64,000 nucleotides of DNA. Origin: Sulfurimonas aquatica. Lineage in GTDB: Bacteria; Campylobacterota; Campylobacteria; Campylobacterales; Sulfurimonadaceae. Of this stretch, positions 34,594 through 45,568 are shown one piece after another; the first letter of the stretch is position 1, and each line of letters begins with the position of its first letter. The notes beneath the pieces are model-generated. The model was not told the DNA's origin, did not search any database, and worked only from the letters and a program-made list of their open reading frames with translations. The position numbers and the translations under genes were made by a program. The DNA is taken from NCBI RefSeq assembly GCF_017357825.1, contig NZ_CP046073.1:17893-81892 (forward strand). Reading direction: 5' to 3'.

Positions 34594-37500
34594 TTATGGT
34601 TGATTCTCATCCGGTGTAAATAAATATACTGCACCGGCATCGTTTCCAGAGGCATCATCTATCGGAAAACTTGCCACCATATAATCCTCTGAAATTGAAA
34701 CTGTTTGTCCAAAGAAAAGACCACTTCCAGTAACTGAAGCCATAGCCTTTCCAATCTCGGTTATGGTATTATTACTTTCTCTCTTATAAAGATATGCCAT
34801 ACGGGTTTCTTTTTCACTAGTATCTATTGAATTTACCCCTACTGCAATGTAATCGCCTGAAATTGAAACTGATTGTCCAAATCGATCACCAGCCTCGGCG
34901 TCTGAAGCCATGATTTTGCCAATCTCGGTTATGGTGTTGTCAGTCTCTCTCTTATAGAGATATGCCGCGCCGGAATCACTTCCACCGGTGTCTTCTAAAA
35001 ATGCACCTACTATCATATAATCTCCTGAGATTGAAACAGAGTTTCCAAAATAAGCATATGGCTGGATATCTGAAGCCTTTATCTTCTCAATCTCGGTTAT
35101 AGTGTTATCAGCCTCTCTCTTGTAGAGATATGCCGTACCGGAATGAATTCCGCGTGTATCTTCATTTCTTGCCCCTATCAGTATATAATCTCCCGAGATC
35201 GAAACTGAGTATCCGAAATAATCTAAAGCCTCTGCATCCGAAGCCATGATTTTGCCAATCTCGGTTATGGTGTTGTCAGTCTCTCTCTTATAGAGATATG
35301 CCGCGCCGGAATCACTTCCACCAGTGTCTTCTCCATATGCCCCTACCACCAAATAATCGCCTGAGATTGCGACTGATCTTCCGAAATTATCGCTAATCTC
35401 GGCATCTGAAGCCATGACCCTTCCAATTTCGGTTATAGAATTATCTATCTCTCTCTTAAGGAGATATGCCGCCCCTTCAAGATTACTACCACTATTTGGT
35501 GCCCCCACAACCATATAGCTTTCTGAAATTGAAACTGAATCTCCGAAATGATATCTATCATAGGTTTTTGAAGCCATCATCTTTCCAATTTCGGTCATAG
35601 TATTGTCAATCTCTCTCTTGTAGAGATATGCCGCACCAGCTCTGTCTCCACCAGTGTCTTCTTCAGATGCACCTACTATCATATAATCGCCTGAAATTGA
35701 AACTGATTGTCCAAATCGATCACCAGCCTCGGCGTCTGAAGCGATGATTTTTCTTGAATATAGATATGCAGAGTCTTCAACTTTAACATTTATGTCATAA
35801 CTGGTATTTATTTCTAACGAAGATTCAAGATTAAGTGTAAGAGCATAGTTGTTATCTAGATTCGCATCACTAGGGTTCTCAAAGTCAGCTACATTCACCT
35901 GCTTTAATAAAGTATTATTTTGAACTGTAAATTTATCTGCATCCTCTCCTGACAATGTTATATTGACTGAAGATACATCATATGAAGTTACATATCTTAC
36001 TAACTCAAACTCATGTAATAAAGCTGACTCATTCATAGTAAAAGTATTTCTAAGTGCTGGCATGTATAGTTTGTCTCCATAAAGGTCGTATATACTTGCA
36101 GCACCGGCATTACTTCCACCGGTATCTTCCCACCAAGTTCCAACTAATGCATAATCTCCGGAAATTGATACTGAATATCCGAAATTATCATCAGACTCTG
36201 CGTCTGAAGCCATAATCTTTCCAATCTCGGTTATGGTGTTGTCTGTCTCTCTCTTATAGAGATATCCCGCACCGGAATCACTTCCGCCAGTATCTTCTCC
36301 ATATGCCCCTACCACCATATAATCGCCTGAAATTGATACTGAGTATCCGAAATAATCTAAAGCCTCTGCATCCGAAGCCATCATCTTTCCAATTTCGGTT
36401 ATGGTGTTGTTAGTCTCTCTCTTGTAGAGATATGCCGCACCAGCACTGCTTCCACTGGTATCTTCTTCAGACGCACCTACTACCATATAATCGCCTGAAA
36501 TTGCAACTGATTGTCCGAATAGATCACCAGCCTCGGCATCTGAAGCCATGATCTTGCCAATCTCTATTATAGTGTCATTGGCCTCTCTCTTATATAAATA
36601 TGACGCACCTGCACTGCTTCCACTGGCATCTTCATATCTCGCCCCCACTACCATATAATCGCCTGAAATTGCAACTGATTGTCCGAATAGATCACCAGCC
36701 TCGGCATCTGAAGCCATGATTTTGCCAATCTCTGTTATGGTGTTGTCAGTCTCTCTCTTGTAGAGATATGCCGCACCAGCTCTGTCTCCACCAGTGTCTT
36801 CTCCAGATGCACCTACTATCATATAATCTCCAGAGATTGAAACTGAGTCTCCCAAATTATCGCTAGCCTCGGCATCTGAAGCCATGATCTTGCCAATCTC
36901 TGTTATAGTGTCATTGGCCTCTCTCTTATACAAATATGACGCACCAGCACTGCTTCCACTTGTATCTTCATATCTCGCCCCTACCACCATATAATCCCCT
37001 GAAATTGATACTGAGTATCCGAAATAATCTAAAGCCTCTGCATCCGAAGCCATCATCTTTCCAATTTCGGTTATGGTGTTGTTAGTCTCTCTCTTGTAGA
37101 GATATGCCGCACCAGCTCTGTCTCCACCAGTATCTTCTCCATATGTACCTACTATCATATAGTCTCCGGAGATTGCGACTGATCCTCCAAAACTATCGCC
37201 AGCCTCGGTATCTGAGGCTATGATCTTTTTTATTTCCAATGGAATTGATTTTTTTATGCCTAACGTAACTCTTTGGGTAGCAATATTTCCGGCTGCATCA
37301 TTTGCTGTTACTTCTATATTAAAACTTGAACTTACATCTGTTGTGAAATCTACTAGAAAAATATTTCCAGAGAGTAAGTCTATGTTAAAACTGTTACTGT
37401 TTACTCCTGAGAGAGTGTAAAATAATGTTGAAATATCAGTTGCTTGAGCACTATAAACTAACAAAGAGTTTTCCGATATGCTTCCATTAAAATCTAAAGA

Positions 37501-40500
37501 GGCTATGTTAGGGTTGAAGATGGGTGCCGTAGTATCTACTCTAAAAAATAGAAAACTATATCCTAATGAGTTTCCGGCTATATCAGTTCTCGCGCCAGCG
37601 ACTCCACTCTCTATGAGGTACACACCGTCAGCTAGAGTCGTCGGTGTTACGCTAAGTGAATTTTGGGTAGTGCTTAACGTCTGCACAACTGCTGCAGATG
37701 CATCTTTTATGACTGATGCGTCTTTTATGACTAAGGTCGTTGGAACGTCCGTGGTGATAGTCGGCGTCGAATCGTTCGTAATGTTATCCGTTGATGAAGT
37801 TCCCGTGTCGCTAGCCGTGTCTAAGTCTATGCTCGCCGTTTCAAAGCCAACGGTGTCTATCGTGAGAGCGAGAGGAGTGGAAGTAGCGAAATTTCCCGCC
37901 ACATCCCAAGAGGCAGTGCTAAGCTCTATGTCATACTCGCCATCTGCGAGCGCTGAGCTAAGAGTTATGGAGTAATCTCCGTTTGAGTCAACCACTCCAG
38001 AAGCTATCTCTGTCGTCGCGTTCATTATAGATATGTTGCTTCCAATGTCTCCGGTACCAGTGATAGTTGGAGTTGTAATGTTAGTAATATTATCACTATC
38101 TGAATCACCGCTATCGCTTGCCGCTGCTAGATCTATGGTAGGTGTGCTCATAGTCGTATCTACGGTAATAGAGAGTGAACTATATCCTAGCGGGTTACCA
38201 GCTATATCCGTTCCTACTGCTCCACTCTCTATAAGATATGTTCCATCCGCTAGAGTAGTTGGCGTTACACTCAGCGCTCCCCCTGTAGTGGTAAGAGTCT
38301 GAAGCACTGTTGAAGTGCTATCTTTTATAGTAAGAGTCGTAGCTACGTCTGTTGTAATAGTTGGCGTCGCGTCATTGGTTATATTATCGGTTGATGAAGT
38401 TCCCGTGTCGCTAGCCGTGTCTAAGTCTATAGAGGCTACTGCTATACCGACCGTATCTACGCTGATTGTTAGATTAGTTGAAGTAGCGCTATTGCCTGCA
38501 GTATCTGAAGCTACAGCACTGAGTGTTGCATCATACTCGCCATCTGCGAGCGCTGAGCTAAGAGTTATGGAGTAATCTCCGTTTGAGTCAACCACTCCAG
38601 AAGCTATCTCTGTCGTCGCGTTCATTATAGATATGTTGCTTCCAATGTCTCCGGTACCAGTGATAGTTGGAGTTGTAATGTTAGTAATATTATCACTATC
38701 TGAATCACCGCTATCGCTTGCCGCTGCTAGATCTATGGTAGGTGTGCTCATAGTCGTATCTACGGTAATAGAGAGTGAACTATATCCTAGCGGGTTACCA
38801 GCTATATCCGTTCCTACTGCTCCACTCTCTATAAGATATGTTCCATCCGCTAGAGTAGTTGGCGTTACACTCAGCGCTCCCCCTGTAGTGGTAAGAGTCT
38901 GAAGCACTGTTGAAGTGCTATCTTTTATAGTAAGAGTCGTAGCTACGTCTGTTGTAATAGTTGGCGTCGCGTCATTGGTTATATTATCGGTTGATGAAGT
39001 TCCCGTGTCGCTAGCCGTGTCTAGGTCAAGTTCAACAGTTTCTCTTCCTATAGTGTCTATACTTAAAGATAAAGTGTCTGAAATATTGTTGTTACCAACT
39101 AAGTCTATTGACTTTACTTGCAGAGCGATATCATACTCTCCCATTTGCAGCGATGGCACTTCTATAACATATGTGCCGTTATTCTCAACAGTAGTTGCAC
39201 TAAGCGCAACCATATCTTTTAATAGTGTTATAGTGGCACCTGCTTCAGCTGTTCCTATAATTAGTGGTCTTAATATATTGGTGATATTATCATTATTAGA
39301 GACACCACTGTCAGATATGCTTGCTAAGTCTATTGTCGGCTTATCGGTAACCGTATCTAATTCTAACTCTATAGTAAGTGGATCACTTACTTGATCTAGT
39401 TTGTCTACTAAAGTTATGTCAATGGTATACTCGCCATCTATGTTGATAAGAGTTAAGTTTACGTCAACGACTCTAGAAGTGGGAATAATTAGCCCACCAT
39501 CAACTCCATCTATAAAAACTTTACTACCAACCTCTCCAGTGATAGATATAGTGTTTATTAGTTTGTTTGTTAATCTCGCAATACTCCCTAAAGTAGTTTT
39601 AGCTGGCTTTGGAGGCACTGTGTCAACAGTTGAATCTATTTCTCTTCTTAATGTTTCTTCATAGTGAGCAACTGCGTAAGATTCAGGAATAGATATTTTT
39701 CCAATTTTCTGAACCAGAATGTCCAAATCTGCATAAGTCGTATTTACTCCAAGTAAATCGATATCGTTTGACTCCAATACTTGAGTAGTGGCTTGAGTGA
39801 TATTTATACCATTATCTGGATTTGAGTCATCATCAAGTGACTGAATAAATCTTATAAAATCTTTTAATTTTTGGTTCGTAGTGTTGTTTCTATCCAGACC
39901 TAACAGCTCTGCTGGATAGAGCACTCCATCCTTATTTATCTTCTCTTTGGAAATGGAGCCTAGCTTAACGCCACCAATGCTAAATTCCATCTCTTGACAG
40001 TTTGCATCGTATACATATCTTCCTTCTATGTCTGTTTTACCAGAGATACCATTGTTACATTTGTATGTAATACCTTCAATAGGGGAATCAACTAATTGTG
40101 CTTGATTTATGTAGAGTTTACTAATGTCAACCACTCTAAGCCCATTGGGACCTGCGCTAATATATGCTAAACCGTTTTTAATAACAAGTCCAGATGCGAA
40201 GCTGTCAACATCACCACCTAGAATAGCATTTTTTACAATGGATGGATTTAATATATCTGTAAGTTCTAAAAATGTTATTCCATTTTTATTGTCTGCAATA
40301 GCCGCATATTTAGTAGAAGCATTATCATCGTAAGGGTATATGTCAATCGCTTGATCCACTACTGCAGCACTGCTTACTAATGCCGCAGTGTTTTTGTTAA
40401 ATATTTCTATACCACTATTTCTATTTGCAGTAATGAGATAGTCACCACTTACCATTGAAGCGTTAATTGTTTTATTTGAATCAAATGTTTTTTCTAAAAC

Positions 40501-41199
40501 TATATTTGTAAGATTGGAAATATTTATCGCTATACTACCTTTATTCTCAAGTGTGGCATAGACTAAATCTCCTTCATGATCTACTGTATGTACATATGCA
40601 TCTGTATCTACAGTTTTTACAAGCGTCATCGTGTTGTCTGCTTCAACCTTTAAAAAAAGAATTCCACTCTCACCTCCAGCAACTGCTATGTAGCCATCAG
40701 ATATATAAGCAATACTCATTGCATCTGATTCAAATCTATATGTAGCCGATAAAACAGCCGGTTCAGAAAGATCAAGTTCATTAAACGTATAGAGTTTTAT
40801 ACCTTCATTTTGTGCAGCTACATATAAAATCCCTTTATTTGGATCTTTTATTACTGAATGTACTAACCCTCCAACATTTATTGTTTGTTCTAATACAATA
40901 TGCGAGGTGTCTTTTGAATCGATATTTGAAACAATATGGACCCCATTAAGTCTTCCTGCCACATATCCTATATTGTTGTTATCTATGTGGACATCTACGA
41001 CATCATCAGTAAATGCGATAGACTTTAACTCATAACTTTTCAAGTTATAGTTATATGTCACTTCTTTAGGGTGTGAGTAGGGTGAAAATGAATACTCTAC
41101 TTCTTGTGAAGGTTCTTGACAGTATTCGTCATCGCTACTACAACCTAAAATAGTAAAAAGTATTAGTATTAGTATTGCTAGTTTTTTATAAAAATTCAA
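34594..41199 (-). CDS. giant surface lipoprotein: LVIVD propeller, Ig-like repeats, two sets of seven FG-GAP-like repeats
   Basis: This 2201-residue protein has a lipobox T-I-L-G-C (Cys20). Residues about 50-370 look like an LVIVD beta-propeller (V-H-I-V-S-N, L-R-V-V-D-I-S). About 540-1250 holds Ig-like repeats of roughly 100 residues (D-N-I-T-N-x-x-T-P-T-I; L-x-D-G-x-Y; D-x-A-G-N), two of them duplicated. About 1326-1706 and 1818-2201 each contain seven 54-56-residue repeats of the type F-G-x-S-V-S-I-S-G-D-Y-M-V-V-G-A, FG-GAP-like, separated by a cadherin-like domain. Seven repeats each suggests two seven-bladed propellers. It is probably anchored in the outer membrane for adhesion or binding. 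A barrel gene lies 11 bp upstream, and the pair is likely an operon. Confidence 0.85.
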   Translation of the reverse strand: MNFYKKLAILILILFTILGCSSDDEYCQEPSQEVEYSFSPYSHPKEVTYNYNLKSYELKSIAFTDDVVDVHIDNNNIGYVAGRLNGVHIVSNIDSKDTSHIVLEQTINVGGLVHSVIKDPNKGILYVAAQNEGIKLYTFNELDLSEPAVLSATYRFESDAMSIAYISDGYIAVAGGESGILFLKVEADNTMTLVKTVDTDAYVHTVDHEGDLVYATLENKGSIAINISNLTNIVLEKTFDSNKTINASMVSGDYLITANRNSGIEIFNKNTAALVSSAAVVDQAIDIYPYDDNASTKYAAIADNKNGITFLELTDILNPSIVKNAILGGDVDSFASGLVIKNGLAYISAGPNGLRVVDISKLYINQAQLVDSPIEGITYKCNNGISGKTDIEGRYVYDANCQEMEFSIGGVKLGSISKEKINKDGVLYPAELLGLDRNNTTNQKLKDFIRFIQSLDDDSNPDNGINITQATTQVLESNDIDLLGVNTTYADLDILVQKIGKISIPESYAVAHYEETLRREIDSTVDTVPPKPAKTTLGSIARLTNKLINTISITGEVGSKVFIDGVDGGLIIPTSRVVDVNLTLINIDGEYTIDITLVDKLDQVSDPLTIELELDTVTDKPTIDLASISDSGVSNNDNITNILRPLIIGTAEAGATITLLKDMVALSATTVENNGTYVIEVPSLQMGEYDIALQVKSIDLVGNNNISDTLSLSIDTIGRETVELDLDTASDTGTSSTDNITNDATPTITTDVATTLTIKDSTSTVLQTLTTTGGALSVTPTTLADGTYLIESGAVGTDIAGNPLGYSSLSITVDTTMSTPTIDLAAASDSGDSDSDNITNITTPTITGTGDIGSNISIMNATTEIASGVVDSNGDYSITLSSALADGEYDATLSAVASDTAGNSATSTNLTISVDTVGIAVASIDLDTASDTGTSSTDNITNDATPTITTDVATTLTIKDSTSTVLQTLTTTGGALSVTPTTLADGTYLIESGAVGTDIAGNPLGYSSLSITVDTTMSTPTIDLAAASDSGDSDSDNITNITTPTITGTGDIGSNISIMNATTEIASGVVDSNGDYSITLSSALADGEYDIELSTASWDVAGNFATSTPLALTIDTVGFETASIDLDTASDTGTSSTDNITNDSTPTITTDVPTTLVIKDASVIKDASAAVVQTLSTTQNSLSVTPTTLADGVYLIESGVAGARTDIAGNSLGYSFLFFRVDTTAPIFNPNIASLDFNGSISENSLLVYSAQATDISTLFYTLSGVNSNSFNIDLLSGNIFLVDFTTDVSSSFNIEVTANDAAGNIATQRVTLGIKKSIPLEIKKIIASDTEAGDSFGGSVAISGDYMIVGTYGEDTGGDRAGAAYLYKRETNNTITEIGKMMASDAEALDYFGYSVSISGDYMVVGARYEDTSGSSAGASYLYKREANDTITEIGKIMASDAEASDNLGDSVSISGDYMIVGASGEDTGGDRAGAAYLYKRETDNTITEIGKIMASDAEAGDLFGQSVAISGDYMVVGARYEDASGSSAGASYLYKREANDTIIEIGKIMASDAEAGDLFGQSVAISGDYMVVGASEEDTSGSSAGAAYLYKRETNNTITEIGKMMASDAEALDYFGYSVSISGDYMVVGAYGEDTGGSDSGAGYLYKRETDNTITEIGKIMASDAESDDNFGYSVSISGDYALVGTWWEDTGGSNAGAASIYDLYGDKLYMPALRNTFTMNESALLHEFELVRYVTSYDVSSVNITLSGEDADKFTVQNNTLLKQVNVADFENPSDANLDNNYALTLNLESSLEINTSYDINVKVEDSAYLYSRKIIASDAEAGDRFGQSVSISGDYMIVGASEEDTGGDRAGAAYLYKREIDNTMTEIGKMMASKTYDRYHFGDSVSISESYMVVGAPNSGSNLEGAAYLLKREIDNSITEIGRVMASDAEISDNFGRSVAISGDYLVVGAYGEDTGGSDSGAAYLYKRETDNTITEIGKIMASDAEALDYFGYSVSISGDYILIGARNEDTRGIHSGTAYLYKREADNTITEIEKIKASDIQPYAYFGNSVSISGDYMIVGAFLEDTGGSDSGAAYLYKRETDNTITEIGKIMASDAEAGDRFGQSVSISGDYIAVGVNSIDTSEKETRMAYLYKRESNNTITEIGKAMASVTGSGLFFGQTVSISEDYMVASFPIDDASGNDAGAVYLFTPDENQP
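37931..39025 (-). repeat. 600-bp tandem repeat inside the giant lipoprotein gene
   Basis: 37931 to about 38425 recurs essentially unchanged at 38531 to about 39025, so the period is 600 bp, or 200 codons (two Ig-like domains). Such near-identity points to a recent in-frame duplication and makes domain number unstable. Assembly from short reads could miscount it. Confidence 0.85.
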
Positions 41200-41210
41200 T
41201 GTAATTTTCC

Positions 41211-42155
41211 TTAAAATGGGTTAGAAATAGAGAAGAAGAAACTATCACTTCTCCTAGGTTGGTCCGCAATTCCATCTGCATAAAATTCACGATGAGGAAT
41301 AAGATAACCAAAACTTAACGGAATATTAAAGATAGAACTGTCAACTGAAAATGCGATATCTTGATAAATCACAGCATCGTCTTGTTTAACATCAGAGATA
41401 GTGGTAGAACTTATAGAGTTCAGTATGTACTTAATATTGAGACTTAGATTATTTAGTAGACTTTGGCCAAGTATAGCTGTAACCATTGCACTATCGCCAT
41501 ATTCTATATATTCAGTCGTACATAATCCATAAATAGGTTCATTAATCTCAGTTACAAACATAGTATTGACACTAAAGTACAGCTTGTCTTCTTGAATGTA
41601 TTTTTTTAATGCGAGACTTAATGAGACTCTATTCGTAAGTGATGAATAACCTTTATCTCTATCTCCAGTAGGAATAGTAAAATTTGCTCCGACTGTAAGT
41701 GAATCTATTGCAAGTATATTTTGAAAATTATATTTCAATCCATAAGAACTATCGCCATAACTCATATCATGTTCTTTAGACCTAATGCTTGAGACGGTGA
41801 TTTCAAATAATAAATTTTTAGTAATGAACAATGAAAATGGATAAACATTAATCATATTATCGTCAGAGATAATTGTATTAAGAGCTATGGATCCTGTTGA
41901 TGTAGATGATTTAGTGCCAGAAGACGATCCAGGTATAAATGAACCTCCACTAGTAACTATTGCACTTACATAAGAAGCATTAAATTTTGCTTGAGAAGAC
42001 GAAGATGTATAGGTTGGATCTGTTAACAGTTCAACGGGAACATTACACTCAGGCGTCCCAGGATTATTAAAGCAATAATAGTCATCAATTGCACTTGAGA
42101 TTGTTGGTATAAATATTATTAAATATGCAATACCTATATATTTCAATAATTTCAT
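41211..42155 (-). CDS. predicted outer-membrane beta-barrel protein
   Basis: This 314-residue protein has a signal peptide (about 1-22), a Ser/Gly/Thr-rich linker (about 50-95) and many alternating strands ending S-F-F-F-S-I-S-N-P-F, with the terminal Phe typical of BAM substrates. Two short Cys pairs lie near the N-terminus. Its stop is 11 bp from the lipoprotein start, with that gene's AAGGAAA site in the gap. It may help display or export the giant lipoprotein; this is inference. Confidence 0.7.
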   Translation of the reverse strand: MKLLKYIGIAYLIIFIPTISSAIDDYYCFNNPGTPECNVPVELLTDPTYTSSSSQAKFNASYVSAIVTSGGSFIPGSSSGTKSSTSTGSIALNTIISDDNMINVYPFSLFITKNLLFEITVSSIRSKEHDMSYGDSSYGLKYNFQNILAIDSLTVGANFTIPTGDRDKGYSSLTNRVSLSLALKKYIQEDKLYFSVNTMFVTEINEPIYGLCTTEYIEYGDSAMVTAILGQSLLNNLSLNIKYILNSISSTTISDVKQDDAVIYQDIAFSVDSSIFNIPLSFGYLIPHREFYADGIADQPRRSDSFFFSISNPF

Positions 42156-42398
42156 ATTTTTCCTTAAAAATCGATATAATCATTATATTAATTTTTATGT
42201 TATAAAAAGTTTAAATAAACTATTTTTTAAATGATATAAAAATGGGCACCTCTAAAAATACAAGTCATTTAATCGTTAATTCAAAAACAGGGTATAAATC
42301 CATAAAGGGAGATTTTCTCCCATATAAACTTAAACTGCTTTAAGAAATCACAATTAGGAAAAAGGCACTGCTCATATTCCTCCTACAAACCATCTAAA

Positions 42399-45300
42399 TT
42401 ATTTTTCTTTAGCTACAGCATTAAAATAACCTTTCGTCTCATCAAGAGCAATTAAACGGTGAATTCTCTTAGAAGAACGGGTAAAATCATATTCCCCATA
42501 AAAATTAATATGACTCCAGTGAACAATAGAACTATTTTTAAGTGCTGTAATGATTTCAGCCTTTTCTTTTTGATTAGGTGCCTGTTGTATTTTCTTGGTG
42601 ATAAACATATAATTCCACAATATAATTGCATTTTGAATTAGTCGTTTAGAGTTGTTCGCAATATTTTGCTCTTCAACTGTTGCTACTGTAAATTCAGAGC
42701 TATTTCCGAAGAAAACGGCTTTGGAAAATTTATTAGAGGCTTCAACTTTATTGAGTTGCTTCTCAATTCTTTGGCGAAGTTGCACATCATCAATATAGTT
42801 AAGCAAGAAATCTGTTTTTATAATCTTTCCATATTCTTTGAGTGCAGTGTAAAGCTTATGTTGACGAGAATAAGATGTTAGTCTCTTTAGCAATTGTGTT
42901 GCCGTTGTTTTACACTCTTTTATAGTTACTATAAATCTTAACATTTCATCCCAATTATCACTAATGAGTTTCTCATTAATTTTTCGTTTAGGTGTTAGTT
43001 TGTAACCTAAGTTATGGTAATGTTTTGGACTATTACAGCCATAGAGCTGTTGATCTTTGAAATTTTTAATTCTAGGTGCAAAGCTAAAGCCAAGAAGATT
43101 CGTTAAACCAAATATCACCTCAGTAAAACCATGTGTATCAGTAGAATGGATATCTGACTTAACAGCATTGTTATGCATTAGACCATCAATAACATAGCCT
43201 GATTCACGCTCATTTACATTAATAACTTGAGAATGAAAAAGCCTGTGGGATTCATCTAAGAAGGTATAAGCTACAACACCTTTGTCAGTACCAAAGTATT
43301 TAAAAGAGTATCCCGTGTTTGTTGAGTCAATTGATTGAGAAATATTATATTTTTGACCATCACTAGAGGTGTGGTTTATATCTTGATCAGCTCTCATAAC
43401 TTTTACTATTTCTAATGTATCCATAAAGCTTATAATTTTATTGTTAGCTTCGTCAGTGTTTTCCTCACTTAAGTACCATGTCTTGATATTATCAAGTTGG
43501 TTCTCATTAATACCTTTAGATATTTTCCCAATTTTTGGTAGTGAAAGGTTACATCCGTAGCCAAGAAGTGCAGCTAATAATAGATTATGATTACTCTTTG
43601 ACTTACTCTGATTATAGTGATGAAATGAGGATAAAAAGTCCACCTCTTCATTAATTGAGTGTAGTAAATCAATTACAGAAATATATTCATGAGCAGGGAA
43701 ATATTTAGAGATGGATTCTTCATTCTCATCTCTCACCAATTTTGGTGTTTTTAGGATAAATGAACTCTCTGTAGAGGTGAAATAACTATTAAATCCTTTA
43801 TTAATTTTTCTATTAGACTCTTTAAAACTACTTTCGAGTTTTCCTTTGATTGGAGCAATAAATATTTCATACTTTTTTAAATGCCCTAATTCATGAACTT
43901 TTATGAACGATTCATTATTCTCTTTCCACTCCTCTTTATCAATTAGGTAGTCCTCAAAGTTTCGATATTTAAGGGAATACTTGAGGTTGAGTGTACCATT
44001 TTTAATAGCATCACTCACATGAAAAAAGAGTAATACTTTATAAAGTGATACTCTAAATTTACCACTCTCAAATATTGTTATCCGTTCTTCTTCATCTAAA
44101 AACTCTTTTGGAGCAGTTGAACTAATATAAGAGCTATTTTTAAAATAGTTGATAGCAGCAATAATATTTTTATTAGAATTGGCTTCATCAAACTCTATAG
44201 CTTTTAGAATCCCTGAAAGCTTACCTTGTAATGATATAGACTTCTTTTCTATAAACTCATATTTATTGTCAATGAGAGAGTCAAGCACTTTTTTATCATT
44301 AAGGACTTGAGTGCTCTTTTGAGTTTGTGTTTCAAGTAGACTTTCCATCTGCAGAACCTTGTTTGGAGCACTTAATTTAACATCAGATAAAATGAACTCC
44401 ATCTCATTTATTAGTGAGAGATGCATCTCTTCAAGTGATTGAATAATCTTGTTTTTCTGAGGTTCTAATTCAAAGCTAAACTCTTTTTGAGCTCTAAATG
44501 AAGAGTTCTTGGCTGTTTGAACTGTTGAGATAAATCTGTCAATTAGATTGTCATTTCTGATAAGATACTGATGATAAATAAATGAAAGGAGAGTGAATTT
44601 TTGATTGAGCTTATTCGTCTGATTTATTTGTGATGTTTGGGATTTCTCTATCCATTTTGCATAGTACTGTGCTATTTTTGGAGTGATGCCTACTGTTTCA
44701 ATAATCTCTTTTAAGATAGTGAACTTTGATTGTATAGTTTTAAATTTTCCCAAACTGAGGAGCATTTTATTTTTTGTTGTAGCATGCTCAAGCTTTCTAA
44801 AGTAGGCAATTTTATATCTATTTTTAGAGGACTTCTCTTTAACCAAAAATTCATCTAGCTCTTTTAATCTATCATCATGAAGTAGAAACTCTAGTTTAAA
44901 GAGAATGTCACTCTTTTGGGTGTTAAGTGCAGTGCTTATTATTCGTGTAAGCTCTGTATAACTTGGAACTTCAATGTTTAGTTTTTTAGATAAGGCAACT
45001 AAGGTGTAAAATATCTTTTTACGATGAATAAAGTTGTTCGCTAGATTATTTGCTTCTTTTTGGAGGATACTTTTCATCTCTTGAGTGTAATCATGAATCC
45101 CTAAATAAGTTTTTATTATTTCTTTATATCGGTATGTCGTAGTTAAAGCAAAAGTGGTATCAACAGCCTCTTCGCGATTATATAAAAGACGCAGAAATTT
45201 TAAATTCTCTACTTGAGAAAATTCCATGTAGAATTTATTCTTGGCTTTAAAATACCCCCATAATAAAGTCATGAGTACTTTATTTTTTGTTGTATTTAAA

Positions 45301-45416
45301 TCACTTAATAATATCTGTGGAATCTTGAAAAAATAGTTCTTTTCCTTTAATGAGAAACTTGGTTCTGACTCAAATTGTGCTTGTTCCACTTTAGATAAAA
45401 TTGACAAAATTGGCAT
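42399..45416 (-). CDS. tnpA: Tn3-family transposase
   Basis: This 1005-residue protein is of normal Tn3 TnpA length. It opens with a DUF4158-type N-terminal domain and contains the conserved DDE-region lines D-I-H-S-T-D-T-H-G-F-T-E-V and G-F-S-F-A-P-R-I. It forms the synapse at the 36-bp ends and starts replicative transposition. It is divergent from tnpR with a 150-bp gap. No frame defect is visible. Confidence 0.92.
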   Translation of the reverse strand: MPILSILSKVEQAQFESEPSFSLKEKNYFFKIPQILLSDLNTTKNKVLMTLLWGYFKAKNKFYMEFSQVENLKFLRLLYNREEAVDTTFALTTTYRYKEIIKTYLGIHDYTQEMKSILQKEANNLANNFIHRKKIFYTLVALSKKLNIEVPSYTELTRIISTALNTQKSDILFKLEFLLHDDRLKELDEFLVKEKSSKNRYKIAYFRKLEHATTKNKMLLSLGKFKTIQSKFTILKEIIETVGITPKIAQYYAKWIEKSQTSQINQTNKLNQKFTLLSFIYHQYLIRNDNLIDRFISTVQTAKNSSFRAQKEFSFELEPQKNKIIQSLEEMHLSLINEMEFILSDVKLSAPNKVLQMESLLETQTQKSTQVLNDKKVLDSLIDNKYEFIEKKSISLQGKLSGILKAIEFDEANSNKNIIAAINYFKNSSYISSTAPKEFLDEEERITIFESGKFRVSLYKVLLFFHVSDAIKNGTLNLKYSLKYRNFEDYLIDKEEWKENNESFIKVHELGHLKKYEIFIAPIKGKLESSFKESNRKINKGFNSYFTSTESSFILKTPKLVRDENEESISKYFPAHEYISVIDLLHSINEEVDFLSSFHHYNQSKSKSNHNLLLAALLGYGCNLSLPKIGKISKGINENQLDNIKTWYLSEENTDEANNKIISFMDTLEIVKVMRADQDINHTSSDGQKYNISQSIDSTNTGYSFKYFGTDKGVVAYTFLDESHRLFHSQVINVNERESGYVIDGLMHNNAVKSDIHSTDTHGFTEVIFGLTNLLGFSFAPRIKNFKDQQLYGCNSPKHYHNLGYKLTPKRKINEKLISDNWDEMLRFIVTIKECKTTATQLLKRLTSYSRQHKLYTALKEYGKIIKTDFLLNYIDDVQLRQRIEKQLNKVEASNKFSKAVFFGNSSEFTVATVEEQNIANNSKRLIQNAIILWNYMFITKKIQQAPNQKEKAEIITALKNSSIVHWSHINFYGEYDFTRSSKRIHRLIALDETKGYFNAVAKEK

Positions 45417-45568
45417 GTAAACTCCTTATGTTTCATAATTAAAATATATAGTAGTTATGCAATATAGAATAATTAACGGATTGTTTAATAGTATATCAAT
45501 ATATTTTAGTATAAAATAGGGTTGTAATTTAAACGAAGGTTTATGTAACATTTATGAAGAAGGTAAAA
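45417..45568. promoter_or_regulatory. tnpA-tnpR intergenic region (expected res site)
   Basis: In Tn3 elements the resolvase-binding res site lies between divergent tnpA and tnpR. The region is AT-rich with partial inverted repeats (ATAGTATATCAATATATTTTA). Subsites cannot be set by eye. Confidence 0.4.

Noticed and set aside
37478..39664. Several long plus-strand frames opposite the giant lipoprotein
   Set aside because: They are antisense shadows of Ig-like repeats; identical ones recur with the 600-bp duplication and lack ribosome sites.
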